NCBI GenBank assembly: GCA_947458895.1
Contig: CANHBY010000077.1
Coordinates: 1 to 6,539 of the forward strand
Origin: Burkholderiales bacterium
GTDB lineage: Bacteria > Pseudomonadota > Gammaproteobacteria > Burkholderiales > Burkholderiaceae_C
Length of the DNA: 6,539 nt
Direction of reading: 5' to 3'
Positions 1-5,242 of this stretch are shown here, one piece after another. The translations under genes and the position numbers were made by a program. The notes under the pieces are model-generated. The model was not told the origin of the DNA and did not search any database. It saw nothing but the letters and a program-made list of their open reading frames with translations. Position 1 is the stretch's first letter. Each line of letters begins with the position of its first letter.

Positions 1-101
1 ATAATTTAGGGTCTACGCGCACCGGATGAAGCCCCCGACGGGTTGAGCGCACCTCCGGCACACGCAATCACCACCATTTCGCACCGCGTATTGAGGATTC
101 C
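1..101 (+). promoter_or_regulatory. Upstream region and RBS of the cytochrome gene
   Basis: A Shine-Dalgarno-like GAGGA at 93-97 sits four bases before the ATG at 102 and supports that start. The window opens with ATAATT at 1-6. This would be a TATAAT-type -10 box if the preceding base (outside the window) is T, giving a leader of about 90 nt. The -35 region cannot be seen, so the promoter is only a suggestion. The heptamer GCGCACC occurs twice (near 17 and 48), with no clear regulatory meaning. Confidence 0.35.
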
Positions 102-680
102 ATGAGCGACGCCCACAGCCATCAAGCCGATCATTCCGAAAGCGCCCACGAAGGGCCCATCAAGACGCCGAAGCAGTTGATTTTGGCGGTGGTGTTTAGC
201 TTCATCGTGCCGATCATCGTGATTGTGCTGTTGGTGAGTTTCGTCACCACGGACAACCGTTCGGATTCAGGCAAGGCGCTCGAGCCCGAAGCCGTGGCCG
301 AGCGCATTAAGCGCGTCGGTCATGTGGAACTGGCCAAGGCGGGTCAAACCAACGCCGCCCCGCAGGCCGCTGCCGTCGCGATGCCTGTGGTGGCTGCGGT
401 CATTCCTCCTGCTGAGACAAAGCCTACAGCGGTTGCGGCAGCTGCAACGCCTGCCGCTCTTTACAGTACCGCTTGTGCTGCTTGCCACGACTCGGGAGCA
501 GCCGGCGCCCCCAAGGTGGGTGATCAAGCCGCTTGGGCTCCGCGTTTGGCCCAAGGCATTGATGGCATGACCGCCAGCGTCATCAAGGGCAAGGGCATCA
601 TGCCTGCGCGTGGCGGCAGCCAAGCCAGCGACGCAGAGATCAGGGAAGTCGTGATCTACATGGTCAACAACTCGAAGTAA
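102..680 (+). CDS. Membrane-anchored c-type cytochrome, cytochrome c5-like
   Basis: This 192-residue protein is probably an electron carrier in the respiratory chain, held on the periplasmic face of the inner membrane. The sequence shows a short His-rich N-terminus (H5, H7, H11, H16), then one hydrophobic segment at about residues 26-48 with no obvious signal-peptidase site, so an uncleaved signal anchor. A low-complexity Ala/Pro/Val linker follows at about 83-118, and then a class I cytochrome c domain. The haem motif C125-A-A-C128-H129 is intact. M167 in the GIMPARGG motif is the expected distal ligand, and the C-terminal helix (about 176-190) ends the fold. Domain size and the GxMPxxGG motif match the cytochrome c5/CccA family. 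The redox partner cannot be told from sequence. The gene is monocistronic: it ends in a terminator and faces a convergent gene. The start is chosen from the RBS at 93-97. Confidence 0.93.
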   Translation: MSDAHSHQADHSESAHEGPIKTPKQLILAVVFSFIVPIIVIVLLVSFVTTDNRSDSGKALEPEAVAERIKRVGHVELAKAGQTNAAPQAAAVAMPVVAAVIPPAETKPTAVAAAATPAALYSTACAACHDSGAAGAPKVGDQAAWAPRLAQGIDGMTASVIKGKGIMPARGGSQASDAEIREVVIYMVNNSK

Positions 681-704
681 AGCTCAGCGCAGCCTTGACC
701 AACG

Positions 705-735
705 GCCCGGCCTCTTCAGGAGCCCGGGCTTTTTT
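705..735 (+). terminator. Intrinsic terminator of the cytochrome gene
   Basis: GCCCGG (705-710) pairs with CCGGGC (724-729), and CCT/AGG (711-713/718-720) can extend the stem with a small bulge. Six T residues follow directly at 730-735. It lies 25 bp after the cytochrome stop codon. The element overlaps the last codons and stop (716-718) of the convergent minus-strand gene. A second, mutually exclusive hairpin, GAGCCCGG (720-727) with CCGGGCTC (739-746), shares the right arm. On the minus strand neither hairpin is followed by a T run, so the terminator works mainly for the plus strand. Confidence 0.8.
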
Positions 736-1258
736 GTGCCGGGCTCAGAACATAGCCAAACTTCTGGGGCAGGCTGGCAAATGGCGCGTCCTGGGGTATC
801 CAGTGGCCGCTGGTGACGGCATCGGCGGCGAGAGTCATGTCTTGCGTGTGGACGAGGCCGAAGCCCAGATCGGTTTGCAGGAACAACCGCCCCATGTCAT
901 CCAGCCAGGCCGACTCAAAGACGGCGGGTTGGCCGGTGTGGCTCATGAGAGCTGGTGTGGCTGCGCCGCAGGCGTGCAGGCGCCACACCCAAGGGGCCGC
1001 CTCGAGCTCGACATAAACACGCTGAGGGCCGTTTTGAAAGTACCAGGCACCCTCGGGGTCAGGCAGGTAGTTGCGCTCAATGAAGGCGCGCAGCTTGTCG
1101 TGCAGGATGCGGCTGCCTTTGCTGCGTGGAAAGGGGCCTGCGGCTTGGGTGGCGTCGTCTCGCATGTACCAATCACCCCGAGCATCCAGACCGAGCCAGC
1201 CCCGGCAGTCGGGTACGTTCGGCCATTTGCGCAAGGCGGCCAAGACCATGTCATCCAT
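716..1258 (-). CDS. Conserved DUF2946/DUF2944-type protein of unknown function
   Basis: This is a 180-residue soluble protein with no signal peptide or membrane segment. It resembles a conserved Burkholderiales protein usually annotated only as a DUF (I recall DUF2946/DUF2944, Pfam PF11161, but am not certain of the number). Visible conserved-looking blocks are KWPNVPDCRGWLGLDARGDWYMRDD (about 11-35; rich in Trp, Asp and Arg), AWYFQNGPQRVYVELEAAPW (71-90), and GFGLVHTQDM...GHWIPQD (132-157). The many aromatic residues and short strand-like blocks suggest a beta-rich fold. Its start overlaps the end of the upstream hydrolase gene by 8 bp (ATGGATGA), which argues for translational coupling and a shared transcript. 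The 3' end overlaps the terminator of the convergent cytochrome gene. Function is unknown. Association with the YheT-type hydrolase is the only clue. Confidence 0.85.
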   Translation of the reverse strand: MDDMVLAALRKWPNVPDCRGWLGLDARGDWYMRDDATQAAGPFPRSKGSRILHDKLRAFIERNYLPDPEGAWYFQNGPQRVYVELEAAPWVWRLHACGAATPALMSHTGQPAVFESAWLDDMGRLFLQTDLGFGLVHTQDMTLAADAVTSGHWIPQDAPFASLPQKFGYVLSPAQKSPGS

Positions 1259-2264
1259 GGGCGCTCATCCAGTCAAGCACCGATTCAGGCAGGGCCAGCA
1301 CATGGGCTGGCCAGGCACCGCTTGGGAAGCCCACGTGGCCCCCTTGGGCAGGTTGCCAGAGCGTCACCCAAGGCCCGACTTCATGGGGCTGTGGCAGCGC
1401 TGCTGGGGGCACGAAGGGGTCATTCAGCGCATTGAGCACCAGCGTTGGCAAGGCCATGTCACGAAGGTGCGGCTTGGCGGAGGCGCGGCGCCAATAGTCG
1501 TCGGTGTTTTTGAAGCCGTGCAGTGGCGCGGTGAACACGTTGTCGAACTCATAAAGGTCACGCGAAGCCAGCAAGGCCTGACGCTCAAATAAGCCGGGGT
1601 ATTGCTCGAGCTTGCGCAAGGCTTTGGGCTTCATGGTGCGCAAAAAAATGCGGTTGTAGACCTGTCTGTTGAAGCCTTGGCCCAGGGCATGGCCGCTGAT
1701 CATCAGGTCGAGTGGCGCAGAGATGGCGGCCACCCCTTTGACCTGGCTTGCGGCTGAGGTGCCGGCCTCTTGCGCCCATCGCAGCAGGGCATTGCCGCCC
1801 AGCGAAACACCTGCTGCCCACAGGGGGCCTGCGTGGGCTTGACGGCACTGCGACAACATCCAGCCGACCTCTTCATGGTCGCCCGAATGGTAGGCCCGAG
1901 GGCCGTGGTTTAGGGTGCCTGAACAGCCCCTGAAGTGCGGCACCACCAAGCGCCAGCCGTGCCGCCGGCAGGTGTCGGCAAAGGCCTGGGCATAGTGGCT
2001 GTTTGATGAACCCTCTAAGCCATGGAAGAGCACCAGCAGCGGGGCATTTTCTGGGGCCTGGCTCGGTGTGTCGAGCCAGTCGGCGTCGACAAAGTCGCCA
2101 TCGGGCGTATGCCAGCGCTGTCGACGAAAGACTGGCTTGGGGTCGGCCGTTCGGCGTGCATACAGGGGAGACCAGAGCGTTTGGGTATGGCCCGAGATCA
2201 ATGCCGGCCTGGCCAGCCACCAGGGCGGCTTGAACGCGGGGAGTTCCAGGCCGCGCTGCCGCAC
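1251..2264 (-). CDS. YheT-type alpha/beta-fold hydrolase
   Basis: This 337-residue predicted serine hydrolase/esterase belongs to the YheT family (COG0429). Members have an intact catalytic triad but mostly no known physiological substrate. The N-terminal FKPPWWL...SGHTQTLWSPL (11-34) is the family's typical lead-in. HGLEGSSNSHY (81-91) supplies the oxyanion region, and VPHFRGCSG (108-116) is another family signature. The nucleophile elbow is G152-V-S154-L-G156. D282 (in LNDPFVPP) and H310 (in GGHVGF) complete the likely triad. Length fits the family (about 320-350). The start is GTG at 2262-2264, two bases after the upstream stop. No strong Shine-Dalgarno is visible, so it probably depends on re-initiation after the NTF2-like gene. 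A later start would cut into the conserved FKPPWW block. The gene name yheT is used for the E. coli homologue, and orthology is not tested here. Confidence 0.92.
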   Translation of the reverse strand: MRQRGLELPAFKPPWWLARPALISGHTQTLWSPLYARRTADPKPVFRRQRWHTPDGDFVDADWLDTPSQAPENAPLLVLFHGLEGSSNSHYAQAFADTCRRHGWRLVVPHFRGCSGTLNHGPRAYHSGDHEEVGWMLSQCRQAHAGPLWAAGVSLGGNALLRWAQEAGTSAASQVKGVAAISAPLDLMISGHALGQGFNRQVYNRIFLRTMKPKALRKLEQYPGLFERQALLASRDLYEFDNVFTAPLHGFKNTDDYWRRASAKPHLRDMALPTLVLNALNDPFVPPAALPQPHEVGPWVTLWQPAQGGHVGFPSGAWPAHVLALPESVLDWMSAHG

Positions 2265-2266
2265 TT

Positions 2267-2716
2267 TCAGTGGAGCACGGTGGCCACCATGAGGCTGTCA
2301 GAGACATCCTGGGGGTCTGCGGGGCTGGCATGGTGAGCCAGCATGCGCCAGCCTTTGGGGGTAAGCACGTAAATGTTGGTGGCCATGACCCAAGCCGATT
2401 GGGTGCCAGCCGCCGTGGACATTTCCAGGTGCTCCAATACGCTGTGGATGGCGGTTGTGCCCATGTGCACGCGGTGAATCTTTTCGGCATGTATGGACAA
2501 GCCGCCCCCATTGGCGAACACCGCCTCGAAGCTTTCGCGAATGGCTGCGGCACCTAACATGCGCGGCCCGCCTGGGTGCACACAGAGAGTCTCGTCTTCA
2601 TCCGCCCACAAGGCCATGAGCGTATCGAGGTGGGCCCGGCGAAGGGCCTCATAGAACTGCTGCTCGACTTCGTCGGCCGATTCGGCCGCTGTGAGGTGCG
2701 CCACGATGCGAGACAT
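2267..2716 (-). CDS. NTF2-like / SnoaL-like family protein
   Basis: This 149-residue protein has the NTF2-like (SnoaL_3/DUF4440) cone-shaped fold, inferred from its pattern. A helical start (AESADEVEQQFYEALRRAHLDTLMALW, 11-37) leads to the hallmark CVHPGGPRMLGAAAIRESFEAVF (45-67). The strands EHLEMS, SAWVMATNIYVLTPKGWRMLAHHASP (107-132) follow, the last being the usual signature of this subfamily. Family members are small enzymes or ligand-binding proteins, and the substrate here is unknown. I chose the ATG at 2714-2716: GAGG lies about ten bases upstream and the start falls 10 bp after the purU stop. An in-frame ATG at 2755 would add 13 residues (MGTKRLFSAEAGT) and overlap purU by 29 bp. It is less likely because the extension is non-conserved in character and the later start has the RBS. 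It sits between purU and the hydrolase with 2 bp to the latter. Confidence 0.87.
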   Translation of the reverse strand: MSRIVAHLTAAESADEVEQQFYEALRRAHLDTLMALWADEDETLCVHPGGPRMLGAAAIRESFEAVFANGGGLSIHAEKIHRVHMGTTAIHSVLEHLEMSTAAGTQSAWVMATNIYVLTPKGWRMLAHHASPADPQDVSDSLMVATVLH

Positions 2717-2726
2717 GGTGCCAGCC

Positions 2727-3608
2727 TCAGCGGAAAACAACCGTTTTGTGCCCATTCATCAGCACACGGTGCTCGACATGCCAGCGCACAGCGCGAGCCA
2801 GCACGGCGCACTCCACATCTCGGCCCACGGAGGTGAGGCCTTCTGCGCTCAGGGAGTGATCGACCCGGGCTACATCTTGCTCAATGATGGGGCCTTCGTC
2901 GAGGTCAGAGGTCACGTAGTGCGCCGTGGCACCGATGAGCTTCACGCCGCGCGCATGGGCTTGGTAGTAGGGCTTGGCGCCCTTGAAGCTGGGCAGAAAA
3001 CTGTGGTGGATGTTGATGGCCCGGCCCTTGAGGAAGCTGCACATCTCGGGGCTGAGAATTTGCATGTAACGCGCCAGGACCACCAGATCAATTTGCAGGC
3101 TGCTGACCAAGCCCTCAATTTCCTGTTCCTGGGCCCGCTTGACCAGCAGGGGTGCCCCAGCGCGCAGCGGCAGGTGGTGGAAGGGGATTCGGTAGGAGGC
3201 TGCCAGGTCGGCGAATTCATCGTGGTTGCTCGCGATGCCGGCGATCTCGACATCGAGCTGGCCTGAGCGTTGGCGAAACAGGAGATCGTTGAGGCAATGC
3301 CCATGCTGGCTGACCATCAAAAGCAGGCGAGGCCGGCGGTTGAGGTCATGGAACTGCGAGTTCATTTGGAAGCGCTCACTGACCGACTTGAATAGCCCCG
3401 CCAGGGCTTCGGCGTCGGCCAGGGATTCGGGAGCCTCAAAGTGGACCCGCATAAAGAACAGGCCTGTGCTGTCGGCGCCCTCAAGGTCGCTGAACTGCTG
3501 GGAGTCAACGATGTTGCAGCCGGCTTGGTAAAGCACCCCAGACACCGCATAAACGATGCCCTGGGCGTCTCGGCAAGACAAGGTCAAAACAAACTCGTGT
3601 GTCGTCAT
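2727..3608 (-). CDS. purU: Formyltetrahydrofolate deformylase
   Basis: PurU hydrolyses 10-formyl-THF to formate and THF in the cytoplasm, adjusting the one-carbon pool and supplying formate. The 293-residue product is close to E. coli PurU (280). Residues 5-85 form an ACT regulatory domain (VLTLSCRDAQGIVYAVSGVL...GCNIVDSQQFSD), which in the E. coli enzyme senses methionine and glycine. Residues about 94-280 form the formyltransferase-type catalytic domain: LLLMVSQHGHCLNDLL (95-110), VLARYMQILSP (177-187), and INIHHSFLPSFKGAKPY (198-214) with N199 and H201. The block ATAHYVTSDLDEGPIIEQD (227-245) carries D237. N199, H201 and D237 match the Asn/His/Asp catalytic set of the GART family. The start at 3606-3608 is supported by AGGA seven bases upstream. 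It heads a probable four-gene minus-strand operon. The promoter candidate at 3730-3758 gives a leader of about 115 nt. No known riboswitch was recognised there. Confidence 0.96.
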   Translation of the reverse strand: MTTHEFVLTLSCRDAQGIVYAVSGVLYQAGCNIVDSQQFSDLEGADSTGLFFMRVHFEAPESLADAEALAGLFKSVSERFQMNSQFHDLNRRPRLLLMVSQHGHCLNDLLFRQRSGQLDVEIAGIASNHDEFADLAASYRIPFHHLPLRAGAPLLVKRAQEQEIEGLVSSLQIDLVVLARYMQILSPEMCSFLKGRAINIHHSFLPSFKGAKPYYQAHARGVKLIGATAHYVTSDLDEGPIIEQDVARVDHSLSAEGLTSVGRDVECAVLARAVRWHVEHRVLMNGHKTVVFR

Positions 3609-3626
3609 GGGTTGTCCTGGATGCGG

Positions 3627-3650
3627 CTGTAGGCGGTGCTGTTGGCGGTG
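3627..3650. repeat. Two tandem 12-bp repeats in the purU leader
   Basis: Plus-strand units CTGTAGGCGGTG (3627-3638) and CTGTTGGCGGTG (3639-3650) differ at one base and are directly adjacent. They lie 18 bp upstream of the purU start codon, just before its ribosome-binding site, within the predicted mRNA leader. The copy number of two is seen directly. Any function is unknown, and it may be a simple slippage duplication. Confidence 0.7.
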
Positions 3651-3652
3651 CT

Positions 3653-3680
3653 AGTGCAAAACACTGCGCTAAAACAGCGC
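3653..3680 (-). promoter_or_regulatory. Pair of small adjacent hairpins in the purU leader
   Basis: Two perfect short inverted repeats lie side by side. AGTG (3653-3656) pairs with CACT (3662-3665), and GCGCT (3666-3670) pairs with AGCGC (3676-3680). Each has a five-base loop (CAAAA and AAAAC on the plus strand). On the purU transcript the loops are U-rich. They fall in the predicted 5' untranslated leader about 45-72 bases before the start codon. The stems are short (4 and 5 bp), so formation and any role are uncertain. No T run follows to make a terminator. Confidence 0.35.
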
Positions 3681-3729
3681 CCCGTCCAACTGCCGGGCAC
3701 TCGGTGCTGCGCTGCACAATGATGGGCTC

Positions 3730-3758
3730 ATTGTACGGAGTTGTATCAAAAGACCCAA
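3730..3758 (-). promoter_or_regulatory. Candidate sigma-70 promoter of the purU operon
   Basis: Read on the minus strand, TTGGGT (3753-3758) and TACAAT (3730-3735) are separated by exactly 17 bp. The -10 box matches TATAAT at five of six positions, while the -35 box keeps only the TTG core. It lies just past the stop of the zinc-finger gene, at the right place to drive purU independently of ilvE. An inverted repeat GAGTTG/CAACTC (3738-3743/3756-3761) spans the spacer and -35, which could be an operator or chance. Confidence 0.45.
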
Positions 3759-3759
3759 C

Positions 3760-3963
3760 TCAGTGCCCGTGAACCTTTTCACCGGCTTTGAGCTTGTAAA
3801 CGCTGCCGCAGTAGGGGCACTTGCCCTCGCCCGTGGCCACCACGTCAATGTAGACCTTGGGGTGGTTGCTCCAAAGGCTCATTTTGGGGTTGGGGCAAGC
3901 GACCACGCCAGGGCCTTGCAGATCCTGGGCGGTGACTTCGATGGGCATGGTGGAGGTGCTCAT
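3760..3963 (-). CDS. Small CHCC zinc-finger domain protein
   Basis: This 67-residue protein belongs to the zf-CHCC family (Pfam PF10276), whose eukaryotic relatives include the NDUFS6 subunit of mitochondrial complex I. The zinc ligands are C23 and H34, then C49 and C52 in a CPYCGSVY knuckle, spaced as expected. A short basic/His tail (KLKAGEKVHGH) ends it. The bacterial role is not established to my knowledge. I chose the ATG at 3961-3963: GGAG lies eight bases upstream and it leaves a clean 14-bp gap after the ilvE stop. An in-frame ATG at 3996 would add 11 residues (MADGRLSGAHP) and overlap ilvE by 19 bp. It is co-oriented with ilvE and almost certainly co-transcribed. In many Betaproteobacteria this small gene follows ilvE and precedes an LPS heptosyltransferase gene (from memory). 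Here purU follows instead. Confidence 0.9.
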   Translation of the reverse strand: MSTSTMPIEVTAQDLQGPGVVACPNPKMSLWSNHPKVYIDVVATGEGKCPYCGSVYKLKAGEKVHGH

Positions 3964-3977
3964 GGGGTGTGCTCCGC

Positions 3978-4901
3978 TCAGACGGCCGTCAGCCATTCGG
4001 CGTACTTGGGGTTGCGGCCATTGACGATGTCAAAGAAGGCGGCCTGGATTTTTTCAGTGATCGGGCCGCGAGAGCCTTGGCCGAGGGTCACGCGGTCCAG
4101 CTCGCGGATGGGGGTGACTTCGGCAGCGGTGCCGGTGAAGAAGGCTTCATCGCAGATGTAAACCTCGTCACGTGTGATGCGCTTTTCGACGATTTTCAGG
4201 CCCAGATCGGCGCAGATGGCAACAATTGTGTTGCGGGTGATGCCATTGAGTGCGCCGGCTGACAAGTCGGGGGTGTAGACCACGCCGCCTTTGATGATGA
4301 AGAGGTTTTCACCTGCACCTTCGCTGACGAAGCCGCTCGGGTCGAGCAGCAGGGCTTCGTCGTAGCCGTCATCGGTGGCTTCCATGTTGGCCAGGATGGA
4401 GTTGGTGTAGTTGCTCACCGCTTTGGCCTGCGTCATGGTGATGTTGACGTGGTGGCGCGTGTAGCTGCTGGTTTTGACGCGAATGCCGCGCTTCATGCCT
4501 TCTTCGCCCAGGTAGGCGCCCCAGGGCCATGCGGCCACCATGAGATGAATCTTGTTGCCTTTGGGGGAAACGCCCAGTTTTTCAGAGCCGATCCATGTCA
4601 ATGGACGCAGATAGCCGCTTTTGAGGTTGTTTTCTCGGATCACCGAGACCTGAGCTTGCATGACCTCTTCCAGGCTGAAGGGGATCTTCATGCGCAAAAT
4701 TTTGGCGCTGTTGAACAAGCGCTCGGTGTGTTCCCGCAGCCTGAAAATGGCCGTGCCCTTGGCGGTTTCGTAAGCCCGAACACCCTCGAAAGCGCCGCAG
4801 CCATAGTGCAGGGTGTGGCTTAGAACATGGATTTTCGCGTCGCGCCAGTCCACCAGCGTGCCGTCCATCCAGATTTTTCCATCGCGGTCAGCCATCGACA
4901 T
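3978..4901 (-). CDS. ilvE: Branched-chain amino acid aminotransferase
   Basis: IlvE is the cytoplasmic PLP enzyme that transfers amino groups between glutamate and the keto acids of valine, leucine and isoleucine. It catalyses the last step of their synthesis and the first of their breakdown. The 307 residues match E. coli IlvE (309). It is a class IV (D-amino-acid/branched-chain) fold. The N-terminal block KIWMDGTLVDWRDAKIHVLSHTLHYGCGAFEGVRAY (9-44) and R98-P-L-T-W are typical. The PLP-binding lysine is K160 in TQAKAVSNYTNS. The class IV signature runs from EALLLDPSGFVSEGAGENLF (182-201), with E194 and N199, to GITRNTI (220-226) and FFTGTAAEVTPI (254-265). No key residue is missing. The start at 4899-4901 is supported by GGGAG seven bases upstream. 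A second ATG two codons later (4893-4895) is possible but sits farther from the RBS. The CHCC zinc-finger gene follows 14 bp downstream. Confidence 0.96.
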   Translation of the reverse strand: MSMADRDGKIWMDGTLVDWRDAKIHVLSHTLHYGCGAFEGVRAYETAKGTAIFRLREHTERLFNSAKILRMKIPFSLEEVMQAQVSVIRENNLKSGYLRPLTWIGSEKLGVSPKGNKIHLMVAAWPWGAYLGEEGMKRGIRVKTSSYTRHHVNITMTQAKAVSNYTNSILANMEATDDGYDEALLLDPSGFVSEGAGENLFIIKGGVVYTPDLSAGALNGITRNTIVAICADLGLKIVEKRITRDEVYICDEAFFTGTAAEVTPIRELDRVTLGQGSRGPITEKIQAAFFDIVNGRNPKYAEWLTAV

Positions 4902-5239
4902 GGCGGGTCTCCCTAGGTTTGAATAAGCGCTCGATTTTACGGCGGGTTGTGGGGGCGCGAGCTGCGTTTAACCACGATTCGTCTGTCGTGTATGAGCCGT
5001 TGAGTGAAGTGTGCCGTGGGACACCAGGCCTGCATTGACGCCGCAGCAATAGTCAAAGCCGTTGACGACCACCATCGCCATTCGCGCGAAGGTGAGAATC
5101 CAGCATCAGCCACGCACGCCTGGATCCCCGCCGTTGCCGCCTTGGCATGGGGCACACTGCGGGTCAGAAGTGATGACGGGGCCTTGCAACGAGACACGGC
5201 ACGGCCCCCAGACACCCCAGCAATCACCAGGAGAAGCCG
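4902..5239. other. 338-bp divergent intergenic region
   Basis: This gap separates the divergent ilvE and antiporter genes. On the ilvE side, TAAAAT on the minus strand (plus coordinates 4934-4939) is a possible -10 box giving a leader of about 25 nt, but no good -35 accompanies it. A short inverted repeat CACGA/TCGTG (4973-4977/4986-4990) lies upstream. The middle holds a decayed REP-like inverted repeat (listed separately). On the antiporter side there are two TTGACG sequences (5035-5040, 5062-5067), neither with a matching -10 box. Long open frames cross the region on both strands, but they run into real genes or through the repeat and show no protein family. I regard the stretch as non-coding. 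Confidence 0.6.
5076..5181. repeat. Degenerate REP-like dispersed inverted repeat
   Basis: The left arm at 5076-5104 (CGCCATTCGCGCGAAGG then TGAGAATCCAGC) closely resembles the common CGTCATTCCCGCGAAGGCGGGAATCCAGC arm of dispersed repeats in Betaproteobacteria and Neisseria, as remembered; I count about four mismatches. The right half starts CTGGATCCCCGCC (5120-5132) and ends GATGACGGGG (5172-5181), as such elements do, but its middle is longer and scrambled. ATCCAG (5098-5103) pairs perfectly with CTGGAT (5120-5125) around a 16-base loop. Translated on the plus strand it gives the telltale SREGENP...WIPA pattern these repeats produce. The element looks decayed and is probably immobile. Confidence 0.6.
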
Positions 5240-5242
5240 TTG
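5229..5242 (+). promoter_or_regulatory. RBS deciding a TTG start
   Basis: AGGAG at 5229-5233 is separated by six bases from TTG at 5240-5242. This near-ideal spacing is what selects the rare TTG codon as start of the antiporter gene. The next in-frame ATG would lie well inside the first or second membrane helix. Confidence 0.75.

Noticed and set aside
695..1435. Long plus-strand open frame (246 codons) opposite the DUF and hydrolase genes
   Set aside because: It is antisense to two genes with clear family features, has no RBS, and its translation shows no recognisable domain. Long antisense frames are expected in GC-rich DNA.
1873..2553. Minus-strand open frame of 226 codons in another phase
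   Set aside because: It overlaps the hydrolase and the NTF2-like gene out of frame. Its composition is rich in Pro, Ala and Arg, as shadows are, and no motif is seen.
2717..2755. Upstream ATG for the NTF2-like gene overlapping purU
   Set aside because: The 13 extra residues do not look like family sequence, and the later ATG at 2714-2716 has a suitable RBS.
2691..3266. Plus-strand open frame of 191 codons opposite purU
   Set aside because: It is the antisense shadow of purU, whose catalytic motifs are intact.
3609..3759. Known riboswitch (glycine or tetrahydrofolate class) in the purU leader
   Set aside because: The leader shows only short 4-5 bp stems, and I could not identify the conserved cores of these riboswitch classes.
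3738..3761. GAGTTG/CAACTC inverted repeat as terminator of the ilvE/zinc-finger transcript
   Set aside because: The stem is only 6 bp with a 12-base loop and is not followed by a T run on the minus strand. It is better noted as overlapping the purU promoter candidate.
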